From the NCBI RefSeq assembly GCF_030286045.1, contig NZ_CP127390.1, positions 2,869,482 to 2,933,481 on the forward strand: 64,000 bases of DNA. The letters are read 5' to 3'. This stretch comes from Propionimicrobium sp. PCR01-08-3. Its GTDB lineage: Bacteria; Actinomycetota; Actinomycetes; Propionibacteriales; Propionibacteriaceae. Shown piece after piece: positions 52,810 through 62,000 of this stretch (positions are counted from its first letter, which is position 1; each line of letters starts with the position of its first letter). The position numbers and the translations under genes were made by a program. The notes under the pieces are model-generated. The model saw only the letters and a program-made list of their open reading frames with translations. It searched no databases and was not told where the DNA came from.

Positions 52810-54090
52810 ATGTCACACGCTCCGCAGCCCCCGACACGAACCGGCGCGCCTTCCTCCTCAGCACCTTCGGGCTCCGGCCTTCTTCACCGTGTGGGCTCTT
52901 TCTTACGTAGGGAGACCGTGGGCGGCATATTGCTGGTCGTCTTCGCAGCCGCCGCATTGGTTTGGGCGAATTCGCCTTGGGCCGCCGGCTACTTCTGGCT
53001 ACGAGATCTCGAGGTCGGCTACGAGCCTTGGCATCTGAAGTTGACTCTTGGGGCGTGGGCAGCCGATGGGCTACTCGCCGTGTTCTTCTTTCTCGTGGGT
53101 CTCGAGCTCAAACGTGAGATGGTCATCGGCGGCCTGCGCAGATTCAGTACCGCGATCGTGCCGGTCGTGGCTGCCGTCGGCGGTGTTGCGGTTCCCGCTG
53201 CGATCTACTTGGGCGTCGCATCCGGGTCGCCGGAGATGAGTCGCGGCTGGGCCATCCCGACGGCCACCGATATCGCGTTTGCGGTTGCCGTGCTCGCGCT
53301 AATCGGTTCTCATCTGCCGGGCGCGTTACGGATCTTCTTGCTCACCTTGGCTGTGATGGACGACCTGATAGCCATCACCATCATCGCGATCTTCTACACC
53401 GAGACCATCGCAATCGCCGCGCTGCTCGGGGCACTTGTCGCGGTTGCCATCTACGGGACGCTAGCTCAGCGCTACCGGCAGTTCTTTCGGCTGCGTCCAG
53501 CGGCCGCCTGGCTGGTACTGCTGCCGGTCGGCATCATCGCCTGGGCGCTGCTGCATGCATCGGGTGTCCATGCGACCATCGCGGGCGTCCTGCTGGGTTT
53601 CACCATCCCGGTTCGCCCGGCAGCCGGCGAGAGTGGCATGCGATCCGGGCTGGCAGAAGTCTTCGAGCATCGGTTTCGTCCGTTGTCAGCCGGTGTTGCA
53701 GTTCCGGTTTTCGCATTCTTCTCGACAGGGGTTGCCGTCGGAGGCGTCGAAGGTTTCCGTTCGGCGCTAGGTGACCCGGTCCTGATCGGGATCGTGCTCG
53801 GCCTGTTCGTTGGAAAGCCGATCGGCATCACATTCGCAACCTGGCTCGTGACCAGGTTCCGGCAGATCAATCTCGACCCGTCGTTGAGCTGGGTCGACAT
53901 CGCCGGCGTAGGGGTCCTCGCCGGTATCGGCTTCACGGTTTCGCTGCTGGTCACCGATCTCAGCTTTGTCGTCGGATCAGACCACCACGACCATGCCAAG
54001 GTGGCCATCCTCACCGCGTCACTCACCGCCGCCCTCGCCGGATCGACCACCCTGGGCATCCGCAACCGGCACTACCGTCAGGTGGCCTGA
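52810..54090 (+). CDS. nhaA: Na+/H+ antiporter NhaA
   Basis: A 426-aa secondary antiporter with about 11-12 transmembrane segments exchanging Na+ or Li+ for protons. The conserved segments [34 protein letters not shown] and the key twin aspartates in [10 protein letters not shown] (Asp163/Asp164 in E. coli) are present. ATG 52810 is the start. A hydrophilic N-terminus of about 35 residues precedes the first helix. A short sequence duplication crosses its stop. Confidence 0.93.
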   Translation: MSHAPQPPTRTGAPSSSAPSGSGLLHRVGSFLRRETVGGILLVVFAAAALVWANSPWAAGYFWLRDLEVGYEPWHLKLTLGAWAADGLLAVFFFLVGLELKREMVIGGLRRFSTAIVPVVAAVGGVAVPAAIYLGVASGSPEMSRGWAIPTATDIAFAVAVLALIGSHLPGALRIFLLTLAVMDDLIAITIIAIFYTETIAIAALLGALVAVAIYGTLAQRYRQFFRLRPAAAWLVLLPVGIIAWALLHASGVHATIAGVLLGFTIPVRPAAGESGMRSGLAEVFEHRFRPLSAGVAVPVFAFFSTGVAVGGVEGFRSALGDPVLIGIVLGLFVGKPIGITFATWLVTRFRQINLDPSLSWVDIAGVGVLAGIGFTVSLLVTDLSFVVGSDHHDHAKVAILTASLTAALAGSTTLGIRNRHYRQVA

Positions 54091-54107
54091 AAACAGGTGG
54101 CCTGAAA
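54079..54107. repeat. Tandem 15-bp duplication across the nhaA stop
   Basis: CAGGTGGCCTGAAA occurs at 54079-54092 and again at 54094-54107. The first copy contains the nhaA stop TGA. It looks like a small replication-slippage duplication. Confidence 0.7.
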
Positions 54108-54154
54108 CATACATCAGAGTATTGCGCGTAGCCGTCCACCAATAGACTCAGCGC

Positions 54155-54571
54155 ATGGCGAAAACGCACCCGCATATTGAGGCGCCCACTGTCGATCAGC
54201 TTCGCCAGGTGATCGAGGGGCGGCCGGAGAATATCGTCGCGACCTACCTCGCGCTACACGAGGTCGTCCGCACGGTGCTGCCGGATGTTCGCTTTTCGGT
54301 CGACACCGTCGACGCCGAGATCGGTTACGGGGCGCACCAGTACGGCTACAACGGCTGGGGCCTGGGCGCCCTGACGCCATTCGGCAAGTGGGTATCGCTC
54401 ACCCTGTTGCAGGGTTCGCAGCTGGACGACCCCGCCCGCCTGCTCACCGGCACCGCGGTCATGCGTCACATCAAGCTTTCGAAACCGGACGCAGTCGCCG
54501 AGCAACGCGAACCGATCGCCGCCCTGCTGCACTCCGCTGCACAACTTTACGAAGCAGACGGACGTTCCTGA
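54155..54571 (+). CDS. DUF1801 family protein
   Basis: A 138-aa cytoplasmic protein of the DUF1801/YdhG-like fold: ENIVATYLALHEVVRTVLPD, VRFSVDTVDAEIGYGAHQYG and FGKWVSLTLLQGSQLDDP. The function of this fold is unknown; related proteins include iron chaperone-like frataxin analogues. The gene converges on the MarR-type gene with a 25-bp overlap. Confidence 0.82.
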   Translation: MAKTHPHIEAPTVDQLRQVIEGRPENIVATYLALHEVVRTVLPDVRFSVDTVDAEIGYGAHQYGYNGWGLGALTPFGKWVSLTLLQGSQLDDPARLLTGTAVMRHIKLSKPDAVAEQREPIAALLHSAAQLYEADGRS

Positions 54572-55086
54572 TTCTTGAGCTCCCGCCACTCCTCGAGAAT
54601 CTCGGGGAACCTTCGTGCCAGATAGGCGTAGAAATCGGCCATCTCGGCCACCCGCTTGCCGGCCGCGGTGTCCGGACCCAACTCGGCCGGAATCTCGCGG
54701 ACCAATTCCTGGATCTCGCCATACATCGTCGCCCTGCTCAACGTGACCGTGTACCACGCCGGATTGAGCGTGTAGATGCGGCGTCTGGTGGCCGGCAGCG
54801 ATCCCACTCGGACGAGTTGTGTCGAGCGTAAGTACTGAATGGCTCCCGAGACTGCTGCCGGGCTGACGCCCAAGGTCTGTGCGATTTGATCAGCCGTCAG
54901 GTCACCGCTCTCGCTGGTCACAAACGTCATCAATACCCTCGCAGGCATTCGCGGGAATCCAGCCTCTTCCAACAACCCTGCGAGCTGATCTCCATAGTCA
55001 CGGACAGATGTGCTGGTCACAGGCTGAGAACCCTTCGCCGAAACCGAGTCCGGCGTCCGCTCAGGCTTCCCGGATGTATTGCTCAC
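54547..55086 (-). CDS. MarR/GbsR-type transcriptional regulator
   Basis: A 179-aa winged-helix regulator. MPARVLMTFVTSESGDLTAD, then QIAQTLGVSPAAVSGAIQYL (helix-turn-helix at about residue 68-87) and STQLVRVGSLPATRRRIYTL (wing). The C-terminus is long and helical (ILEEWRELKNQER), as in GbsR-like proteins. GTG 55086 overlaps the permease stop as GTGA. As the third gene of the exporter operon it probably represses it through the palindrome at 57630-57677. Confidence 0.87.
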   Translation of the reverse strand: MSNTSGKPERTPDSVSAKGSQPVTSTSVRDYGDQLAGLLEEAGFPRMPARVLMTFVTSESGDLTADQIAQTLGVSPAAVSGAIQYLRSTQLVRVGSLPATRRRIYTLNPAWYTVTLSRATMYGEIQELVREIPAELGPDTAAGKRVAEMADFYAYLARRFPEILEEWRELKNQERPSAS

Positions 55087-56699
55087 AGGCTGAGGTCCCT
55101 TCTTCGATAGCAGGCGATCGCCAACCCAGCCAGTGCAACGGCAGCAATCACCATTATGATCGCACCGCCCCACCTCGGATCGGTGGTGGTCACCAGCGGA
55201 GTGTGCACAAAAGGCGACAGCGCGATTGCCTGGGCAGGCAGCCCGAGGCGTCCGCCCAGTTCGGCGAGCACCACACCGGCCCCGAGAACGGCCCAGGCGA
55301 ATGCGCTGGTCAGTCGAGGGGCAACCGCAAACACCACACCGATGAGTCCGAGGTGAAGCGCGGCCGCCGGCAACTGGACGAAGCTGGCCCCGAGCACCTG
55401 CCAGATGGTGATCCAGCCCATGCCCTGGGCTAGATAGACACAGGTGGCGCCGCACCATGCGGCCAGCAGTACCAACCCGATTGAAACCAGTCCGGTCACC
55501 AAAACCGAGGCAAGCCAGCGTGTGGGGTCGATGGCTGCGCCGCGAATCAATTCAGCATTTCCCGTGGCCTCTTCGCGTCTGGCACGCAGCACGGCCAGCA
55601 CGCCGGCGATCGCCCCGCATTCGCCGACCAACACCATGACGTAGCTGAGCAGCACATCGTAGAGCGGACCCTCGGTACCGACCAGCGACTCGATCAGTTG
55701 CCGGACGACGGGGTCGTCCCCGCCCTTCCATGCCAGCGCCGCCAGGGCTGCCGCGAACCCACCGACCGCGAAGCCCGCCAACGACATTCCGATCAAGGTA
55801 CCGCGCTGCAACCGCAGGCTGAGCCCGAGCGTCGAGCGGAGCGTCCGGCCGCCGTGAGCGGGGCCTGGCCGTGGCCTCACCAGTGAGGCCCCGAATTCGC
55901 GTTGCCGCTCGACGAGCGCCGCCACGATTCCGCATGCCACGGTGACAGCGATCATCGCCATAACCGGCGCCAGATCGAGACTCCCATAGGGGTTCGCGAG
56001 CTGCACCAGGGTAAACGGTGTCAGCCATCCCCACACCCCGGGATCTGCCACCAAGGTGAGTGGGTCGACTTCGGCATTGACATCAGCAACCACTCGGACG
56101 AGGAAGAGCATGGCGACCAAGCCTGCGCCCAACCCGGACGCCAGGCGAGCGGTGGAAGCGAGCTGGCCGCAGAGCGCACCAACGGCTATGAATAGCAACC
56201 CCACGGATGCGCATACCCCGCCCGCGCGGAGCGAACCGGCTACGTCGGCTCCCCCGGCGATCAGCCCGGCCACCAGGCCGAACGCAACGACTGCAGTGCC
56301 GATCGTCCCGGAGATGAAAGCGGCCGACAGGCCGGCGACGCGTCCGGTCGCGCAAGCCCGCAGCAGCTCCCGGGTGCCATCGTCCTCTTCGGCGCGTCCG
56401 TGCCGGATCGCGAAAATGATCCCGAAGATCGCGAAGATCGTGGCGAAGATGACGCCGTAGGTATAGAAGAGGAATGCTCCCTCGCCCGGCCCCATGGGCA
56501 GGCCTCGTCCGATGAGCAAGACCGGGCTATTGATCGCGGCCTGCAACGCCGCGGCACGCTGAGCTTCGTCACCGTATCCGGATGAGATATTGGACGCACA
56601 GATCAGCGCCCCTGCCGCTACGCCGAGCGTCCAGATTGTGAGCCAGAGCCTGTCCTTCTTCAATGCGGCCCTTGCGAGCATCGTGGTCCCGGTGATCAC
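55083..56699 (-). CDS. ABC exporter permease, about 12 transmembrane segments
   Basis: A 538-aa permease with roughly 12 hydrophobic segments in two halves. Its size matches the duplicated ABC-2 type permeases of actinobacterial antibiotic exporters (tetronasin type). Charged cytoplasmic linkers such as FAIRHGRAEEDDGTRELL and VLRARREEATGNAELIRGAA occur at equivalent places in the two halves. It overlaps the ATPase stop (ATGA) and the regulator start. The substrate is unknown. Confidence 0.88.
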   Translation of the reverse strand: MITGTTMLARAALKKDRLWLTIWTLGVAAGALICASNISSGYGDEAQRAAALQAAINSPVLLIGRGLPMGPGEGAFLFYTYGVIFATIFAIFGIIFAIRHGRAEEDDGTRELLRACATGRVAGLSAAFISGTIGTAVVAFGLVAGLIAGGADVAGSLRAGGVCASVGLLFIAVGALCGQLASTARLASGLGAGLVAMLFLVRVVADVNAEVDPLTLVADPGVWGWLTPFTLVQLANPYGSLDLAPVMAMIAVTVACGIVAALVERQREFGASLVRPRPGPAHGGRTLRSTLGLSLRLQRGTLIGMSLAGFAVGGFAAALAALAWKGGDDPVVRQLIESLVGTEGPLYDVLLSYVMVLVGECGAIAGVLAVLRARREEATGNAELIRGAAIDPTRWLASVLVTGLVSIGLVLLAAWCGATCVYLAQGMGWITIWQVLGASFVQLPAAALHLGLIGVVFAVAPRLTSAFAWAVLGAGVVLAELGGRLGLPAQAIALSPFVHTPLVTTTDPRWGGAIIMVIAAVALAGLAIACYRRRDLSL

Positions 56700-57622
56700 G
56701 GCAAGGTCCCGGCGGTCGTGGCTTGCCCGGCCGCATCGTCGCCGTAATGGCGCAGGAATGCCTGCTCCAGCGAGGAGCGTTGCGCCGTGAATCCGGTTAC
56801 CTCGGCATCGGCCAATAGCCGCAGCACTTCAGCGGTTCGGCCGGGTTCGACGGTGAATCGAATCGTCCCGGCATCATCTCGGACGTCATCCGCAATTTCC
56901 CTGAGCTGCGCGAGCTTATCGGGCTGCAGCGGGTCGGTGATCACGTATTCGGTGTGTGCGAGGTGGCCGACCTCGTCCAGGGTGCCGGTCTCGACCCGCC
57001 GGCCGCGGCGGATGATCGAGAGCCGATCGGCCACCTGTTCGACTTCGGCGAGAATATGGCTGGAGAGCAACACGGAGGAGCCTTCGCCCGTCACTCGCAT
57101 GACCTCGGATTGGAACCGCTGGGCCATCAGAGGGTCAAGACCAGAGGTCGGCTCGTCCAAGATATATAGCTCCGCCTGGTGGGCGAACGCAGCTATCAGA
57201 ACCACCTTTTGACGATTGCCTTTGGAGTAGCTGCGGATGCGCTTGGTGGGATCGAAGTCGAATTCTTCGATCAGCCGCTCCCGCGCGGAACGGCGGACTG
57301 ATCCTCCTCTTAACCGGATCAAGAGGTCTATGGCCTCACCGCCCGTGAGCGCGGGCCAGAGGTTCACCTCACCGGGAACATACGCAAGTCGACGGTGCAG
57401 GTCGGCAGGATGCCGCCACGGATGGGCGCCGAATAGTTGCGCATGACCACTACTCGGGCGATACAAGCCCAGCAGAATCCGGATCGTCGTGGTCTTCCCC
57501 GCACCGTTCGGCCCCAGGAACCCGTGGACCTCGCCCTCGGCGACGTCGAGATCCAGTCCATCGAGTGCTTTCACCGCCCCGAACGACTTGCTGACGTTCT
57601 CAAGCCGGATCACATCTGTCAT
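56696..57622 (-). CDS. ABC exporter ATP-binding protein (DrrA-like)
   Basis: A 308-aa ATPase of the drug-resistance ABC exporter group. Walker A FLGPNGAGKTTTIRILLG, signature-like SYSKGNRQKVVLIAAF (SKGNRQK in place of the usual LSGGQ), Walker B YILDEPTSGLDP and the H-loop SSHILAE are present. The about 60 C-terminal residues form the regulatory extension seen in DrrA types. ATG 57622 is only seven bases from the 48-bp palindrome and has no ribosome binding site, so the transcript may be leaderless or very short-leadered. Confidence 0.92.
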   Translation of the reverse strand: MTDVIRLENVSKSFGAVKALDGLDLDVAEGEVHGFLGPNGAGKTTTIRILLGLYRPSSGHAQLFGAHPWRHPADLHRRLAYVPGEVNLWPALTGGEAIDLLIRLRGGSVRRSARERLIEEFDFDPTKRIRSYSKGNRQKVVLIAAFAHQAELYILDEPTSGLDPLMAQRFQSEVMRVTGEGSSVLLSSHILAEVEQVADRLSIIRRGRRVETGTLDEVGHLAHTEYVITDPLQPDKLAQLREIADDVRDDAGTIRFTVEPGRTAEVLRLLADAEVTGFTAQRSSLEQAFLRHYGDDAAGQATTAGTLP

Positions 57623-57629
57623 GCGTAAC

Positions 57630-57677
57630 AGACTACTACACGTAATTCACGAATGCGTGAATTACGTGTAGTAGTCT
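57630..57677. promoter_or_regulatory. 48-bp palindrome directly upstream of the ABC exporter operon
   Basis: Arms 57630-57651 and 57656-57677 are perfect 22-bp inverted repeats separated by AATG. Each arm also contains a semi-palindromic CGTAATTCACG core. It begins seven bases upstream of the exporter ATG and ends eight bases before the stop of the upstream gene. Its size suits two regulator dimers, probably the MarR-type protein encoded in the operon. It could also end the preceding transcript, but lacks a T-tract. Confidence 0.65.
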
Positions 57678-57684
57678 GCAGGCC

Positions 57685-58791
57685 TCAGTAGCGGAAGGTG
57701 GCCATCGGCTGCGCCGGCTCGTCCCCATCACTCAGCAGGCGCAGGCTCCCCGAGTTTTGGAGCACGTCGAAAATCGCGGCGTCGACGAAGGCCGCTGTCT
57801 CCGGATCGCTCAGCCGAGACAGATCCTCGGGAAGATAGAGCGTATCCACGCGTCCCTCGGTGGCAGCCCGGCAGATCTCCGCCAGATCCAGCGAACCACG
57901 ACCGGAATGAACCTGAGCGAGCGCCTGTTCGCGTGCGGCAGTCTCCCGCTCCCGAGAGCTCTCCGCGAGAATCGCCCAGGCGTCCGAGCGCAGCTTGTCC
58001 GGTTGGGTGTGCTCCGGATTGCCCGCGATCACGGCGTCCTGAATCGCCGGATACCGGCTGACCTTGCGGAAGATCGGCAGATACTCGGCGACCGAGGCGA
58101 GCACCAGGGGCTGCGAACGAGCAGTGCCGAGTTCTTGGTCCACTCCCTTGGCGACCGCCGTGATGAACTTCTCGGTCAGCAGCCGATCGGTGTCGCCGTT
58201 GTCTCCGTGGCCGTGATACCCGACCGCTCCCGGCCCGGCCGACCGCACCTGCAACTCAGGCTCCGGAAGCTCGTCGATCACGTCATCGAAGGTTGCGGGG
58301 ATGGCGCCCAGGTCAAGCTGATCGATCGAGTTTCGGGTGGAGTTGAACAGCCGGACGCCGTTCTTCGCGAGCGCCAGAACATAGCACCTGCCACCGGTGG
58401 CCAGGACCGCCGCAATCGGTGTCAGGTGAAAACGCTCGCCCACGGTGACATGGGCGTCCACCTCGACCGGCACGCGCACCGCCCGGAAGAATCCGGGCGC
58501 GACGAAGATGATGAGTCCCCTGCTTTGCAGGCGCCAATAGGTCGTGTCGCGGACGAGCTCCTCGACCGGTTCGAGCAAATCGTCGGCCTGGTCACCCAGC
58601 ACTCCCACGACGTTCAGCTCGGCGCGGGCTTGTTTGAGCAGGTTCTTGAGCTCGGTTCCTGACTTCGATGCCCTGGTGTCGGCGACCTCGGTTGGCACCG
58701 TGAAGGTGATCTTCGGGCCGGCTCCCGCACCGGCCTCCCAGACGTCGGAAAAGTCGAGTTGATCTACCTTGCCCTGCGAGTTTGCGCTCAT
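57685..58791 (-). CDS. Bacterial archaeo-eukaryotic release factor (baeRF)-family protein
   Basis: A 368-aa protein of the baeRF superfamily, bacterial relatives of eRF1/aRF1. TELKNLLKQARAELN, WRLQSRGLIIFVAPGFFRA, RFHLTPIAAVLATGGRCYVL and EKFITAVAKGVDQEL follow the order seen in family members. Members lack the GGQ hydrolysis loop in most groups, and none is seen here; a GHGDNGDTD stretch lies in the equivalent area. The start ATG 58791 is preceded by AGGAGGTC. The family is linked to ribosome rescue or conflict systems, but function is not proven. Confidence 0.82.
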   Translation of the reverse strand: MSANSQGKVDQLDFSDVWEAGAGAGPKITFTVPTEVADTRASKSGTELKNLLKQARAELNVVGVLGDQADDLLEPVEELVRDTTYWRLQSRGLIIFVAPGFFRAVRVPVEVDAHVTVGERFHLTPIAAVLATGGRCYVLALAKNGVRLFNSTRNSIDQLDLGAIPATFDDVIDELPEPELQVRSAGPGAVGYHGHGDNGDTDRLLTEKFITAVAKGVDQELGTARSQPLVLASVAEYLPIFRKVSRYPAIQDAVIAGNPEHTQPDKLRSDAWAILAESSRERETAAREQALAQVHSGRGSLDLAEICRAATEGRVDTLYLPEDLSRLSDPETAAFVDAAIFDVLQNSGSLRLLSDGDEPAQPMATFRY

Positions 58792-59073
58792 TCGATGACC
58801 TCCTCTGTGCTCGACCCCGCCTGCGTCTCTTACCACGTCCCGCAGGCAAGATCACGACATTCGACTGTCTCTCCACACAACCAGACGAAGCCCCGGAATT
58901 CCAACGAATGCCGATAGTTTCCGGTACTTCCGGGTTTCTGCAACGCGCCTCATATTGCTAGCGGCGAACGTCGGACGAACGTCCCGCAGATCGCGTACCA
59001 CAAGCCCTTTCCCGGTGCGCCAAGTCGCTGACGAGCCGCTGCTCCTCGTCACGCCTCGACACCGCTGGCGAAA

Positions 59074-62000
59074 ATGTCAGGACGCCCTCGTAGGCTTGCC
59101 GTTGTGAAACGACCCGACGGACCACCTGGCCTTGCGACCCCCAGTACCTGGGGTCTCGGGCTTGCGTATGCCCGCGAAGGTCGCGTGAACGTCATGCACC
59201 ATGACCGCGTCCACCATGGCATCACTGCGCGTTGCAAAGGCTCCCACAACCGCAACTACACCGTCCACGTCTCGTATTCGCTGGCTTTGGATGGCGAATT
59301 GGATTCGCTGAACGGTTCGTGCAGTTGCCCGGTCGCCTATAACTGCAAGCACTGCGTGGCAGTGGTCTGCGCCGAGCTCGGCCTTGCCGGCCCACATCGC
59401 GGCAGGCCACCATTTTCCGGTCACCCGGGTGGGCGGACGCAAGAGTTGCTGACCAGGCAGCAATCGGCCGTCTCCGAATTGAATCCGGACGACGCGGGTT
59501 CCGCTGCCAACGTCCTTGAGATACCGCAGTGGCGCAGGACTTTGGACCGTATCTTCGTGCCTGTTGCAGATCAGCAGCGCTCCGATCGTCAGCCGCTCGG
59601 GCTGTTGTTCACCTTCCGGCCCGACACGGCCCCCGGCGAGCAATCGCCGGAGCAGTCGCGGTATGCGTCGACTGCTTTTGGACGCAGGCTGACCGAGCTC
59701 GGCCACAGCTATCCCGGCAGGCCTGGGTTCGTCCACGTGGTGCCGCTGCGCGCCGGCAAGCGGCAACAGTGGGTGCGCTCCGGAATTTCCTGGATGCGGT
59801 TGCGCACCGGTGACGCACATGATGCCGATCCGGGGCAGCTCGATGCGCTCAATGAGTTGCGCCGGCTGTATACCGATGTCGAGTCGTACATCGGAACACA
59901 AGACGTCATGGCGCTCGAGCGGATCAATCATCCGGCCTTGTGGAGCGTCCTTCGCGAGGTTCAGGACGCCGGAATCGCGCTGGTCGAGGAGGGCTCGCAC
60001 CGGCCGGTCACGCTCGAACCCGATCCGGCTCAGGCCGAGATCGAGATCCATCAGGACGATGCGGGCGATCTCAATGTGCAGGCCACCATGCGACACCCGA
60101 GCCTCGGCGAGAATGCTTCGTCCACCAAGCTCGGCGATCCGCCGCATGGCCTGGCCTGGCGCGACGACGCGGGCGTCCATTTGGCAAAGTTCGAGCAGCC
60201 GGCCGACCGGTCCTGGAAACAACTGGCCGCCGAGGGCGACAAGATCAACATTCCGGCCGGTGATTACGAGGACTTCGTTCAGACCGTGTTGCCGCGCATC
60301 TCGCGGGTGGGCTGGGCCTCGCCGGACAAGAGCTTCAATCCGCCGCCACCACCGGCCCCGCGGCTGCATCTCGAGTTGGGTGTTGCTTCGGTCGAGGCCG
60401 GCAATTCCAAGGCGGGCAACCTCAAGCCGAAAGCACACCTGCATTGGGGTTGGCATTACCGCGACGAGCAGGGACGCGGCAGAGGTCCGCTGCCATTGCA
60501 GGGCGCTCTGCGTGACCCGATGCGCGATACCGATGAGGAGGGACGCATTGCCGGCGCGGTTGCGTCCGAACTCAGCGATATCCCGGCGGCGCTGGCCCGC
60601 GGCATCAGCCCGCACGGCCGTCCTGGCTACGTCGGCGGCCTCGGCAAACAGACGCCGACGCCAGGCCGGGCCGAATTCGCCATCCCCGCCGATGGTGTCG
60701 TGCTCAACACTGATACGCCCGCTGGCAGTGCTACCACCGGGCCGAGCGACACTCTGCCGCCGGGGCTGCGCCAGGACGCCGATCTCGTCGGCTTCGACGT
60801 GGTTAAGTTGGTCGACGATGTGCTTCCGCGCCTCGAAGAACTAGGAGTGGTCATCGAGACCGCCGAGCTTCCCGATTTCCAGGAGACCACCGGAGCCAGA
60901 ATCCAGATCGGGCTGAGTAATGAACCCAGTACCAATGACTGGCTCGACCTGAACATCGCTGTCGTCGTCAGCGGCCACGAGCTGCCCATCTCAACCCTGA
61001 TCACCTCGCTCACTACGGGTGATGAGGCGCTGTTTCTGCCCGACGGCAACTATCTCAAGCTGGACGATCCCGATCTCGACCGGCTGAAGGAACTGTTGAA
61101 AGAGGCGTCCGAGCTCGGGGATCAGCGCCGTGATGGCGTTCGCGTGCCCAAGGTTCGGCTGTCGTGGTGGGAAGAGCTGCTCTCGCTCGGCATCGTGCAG
61201 ACCCAGGCCAACGCGTGGTTTCAGGCGGTGCGCCGATCGATCGACAATCCGCCCGCTCCCGCCGAACTGCCGGCGGGCCTGGACGCGAGGCTTCGCCCCT
61301 ACCAGCTCGAAGGCTTCCGCTGGCTGGCCCATTTGCGCCGGTCCGGGCTGGGTGGCGTGCTGGCCGATGACATGGGCCTGGGCAAGACCGTGCAGGCGCT
61401 CGCGATGATCCTGGACGAACGGGAGCACCCCAGCCTGCCCGAGGCGGACGATGACCGCATCCCCGATGAGAAGGTCGTCGATCTGGCCGCCTACCGGGCC
61501 AAGGGCAAGAGCGGAGGACCCGGCCACGAGACCCAGGCAGACGGCCACGCCGGGCTATCCGAAAACCCCTCTGCGTCCGATGATCCTCTCGCCAGTTCCG
61601 GGACCACCGTCCCGGCAGCCCTGCGCGGCAGTCAGGTGCAAACCGACGTTCCAGTAACGAGCGGTTCGGATGAGTCGCCTGCCATTGAAAGCGCCAGGGC
61701 AGCTGCCTCTCCGAATTCTCCTGGCAGCCAGCCTGGTGATCCTCGAGTGTCAACCGAACACGGGGCAATTGGTTGGGCCGATGAGCCCCACCTCGCGCCT
61801 TGGCTGGTGGTGGCGCCTACTTCCGTGGTGCCGAACTGGGCGTCCGAGGCGAGAAAGTTCGCACCCGATCTCGATGTCGTGATGATCGAGGCGACCCAGA
61901 CCCGCCGGGGCGTCCCGCTGAGCGAGATCGCGGCCGAGGCCGATGTGGTGATCACCTCGTACGCGCTGCTGCGGCTGGAGGCCGACGACTACGCGGCCGA

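Noticed and set aside
57630-57677. The 48-bp palindrome as a simple intrinsic terminator
   Set aside because: There is no T-run on either side, the symmetry is longer than terminators need, and it sits against the exporter start codon. A regulatory role is favoured, though termination is not excluded.
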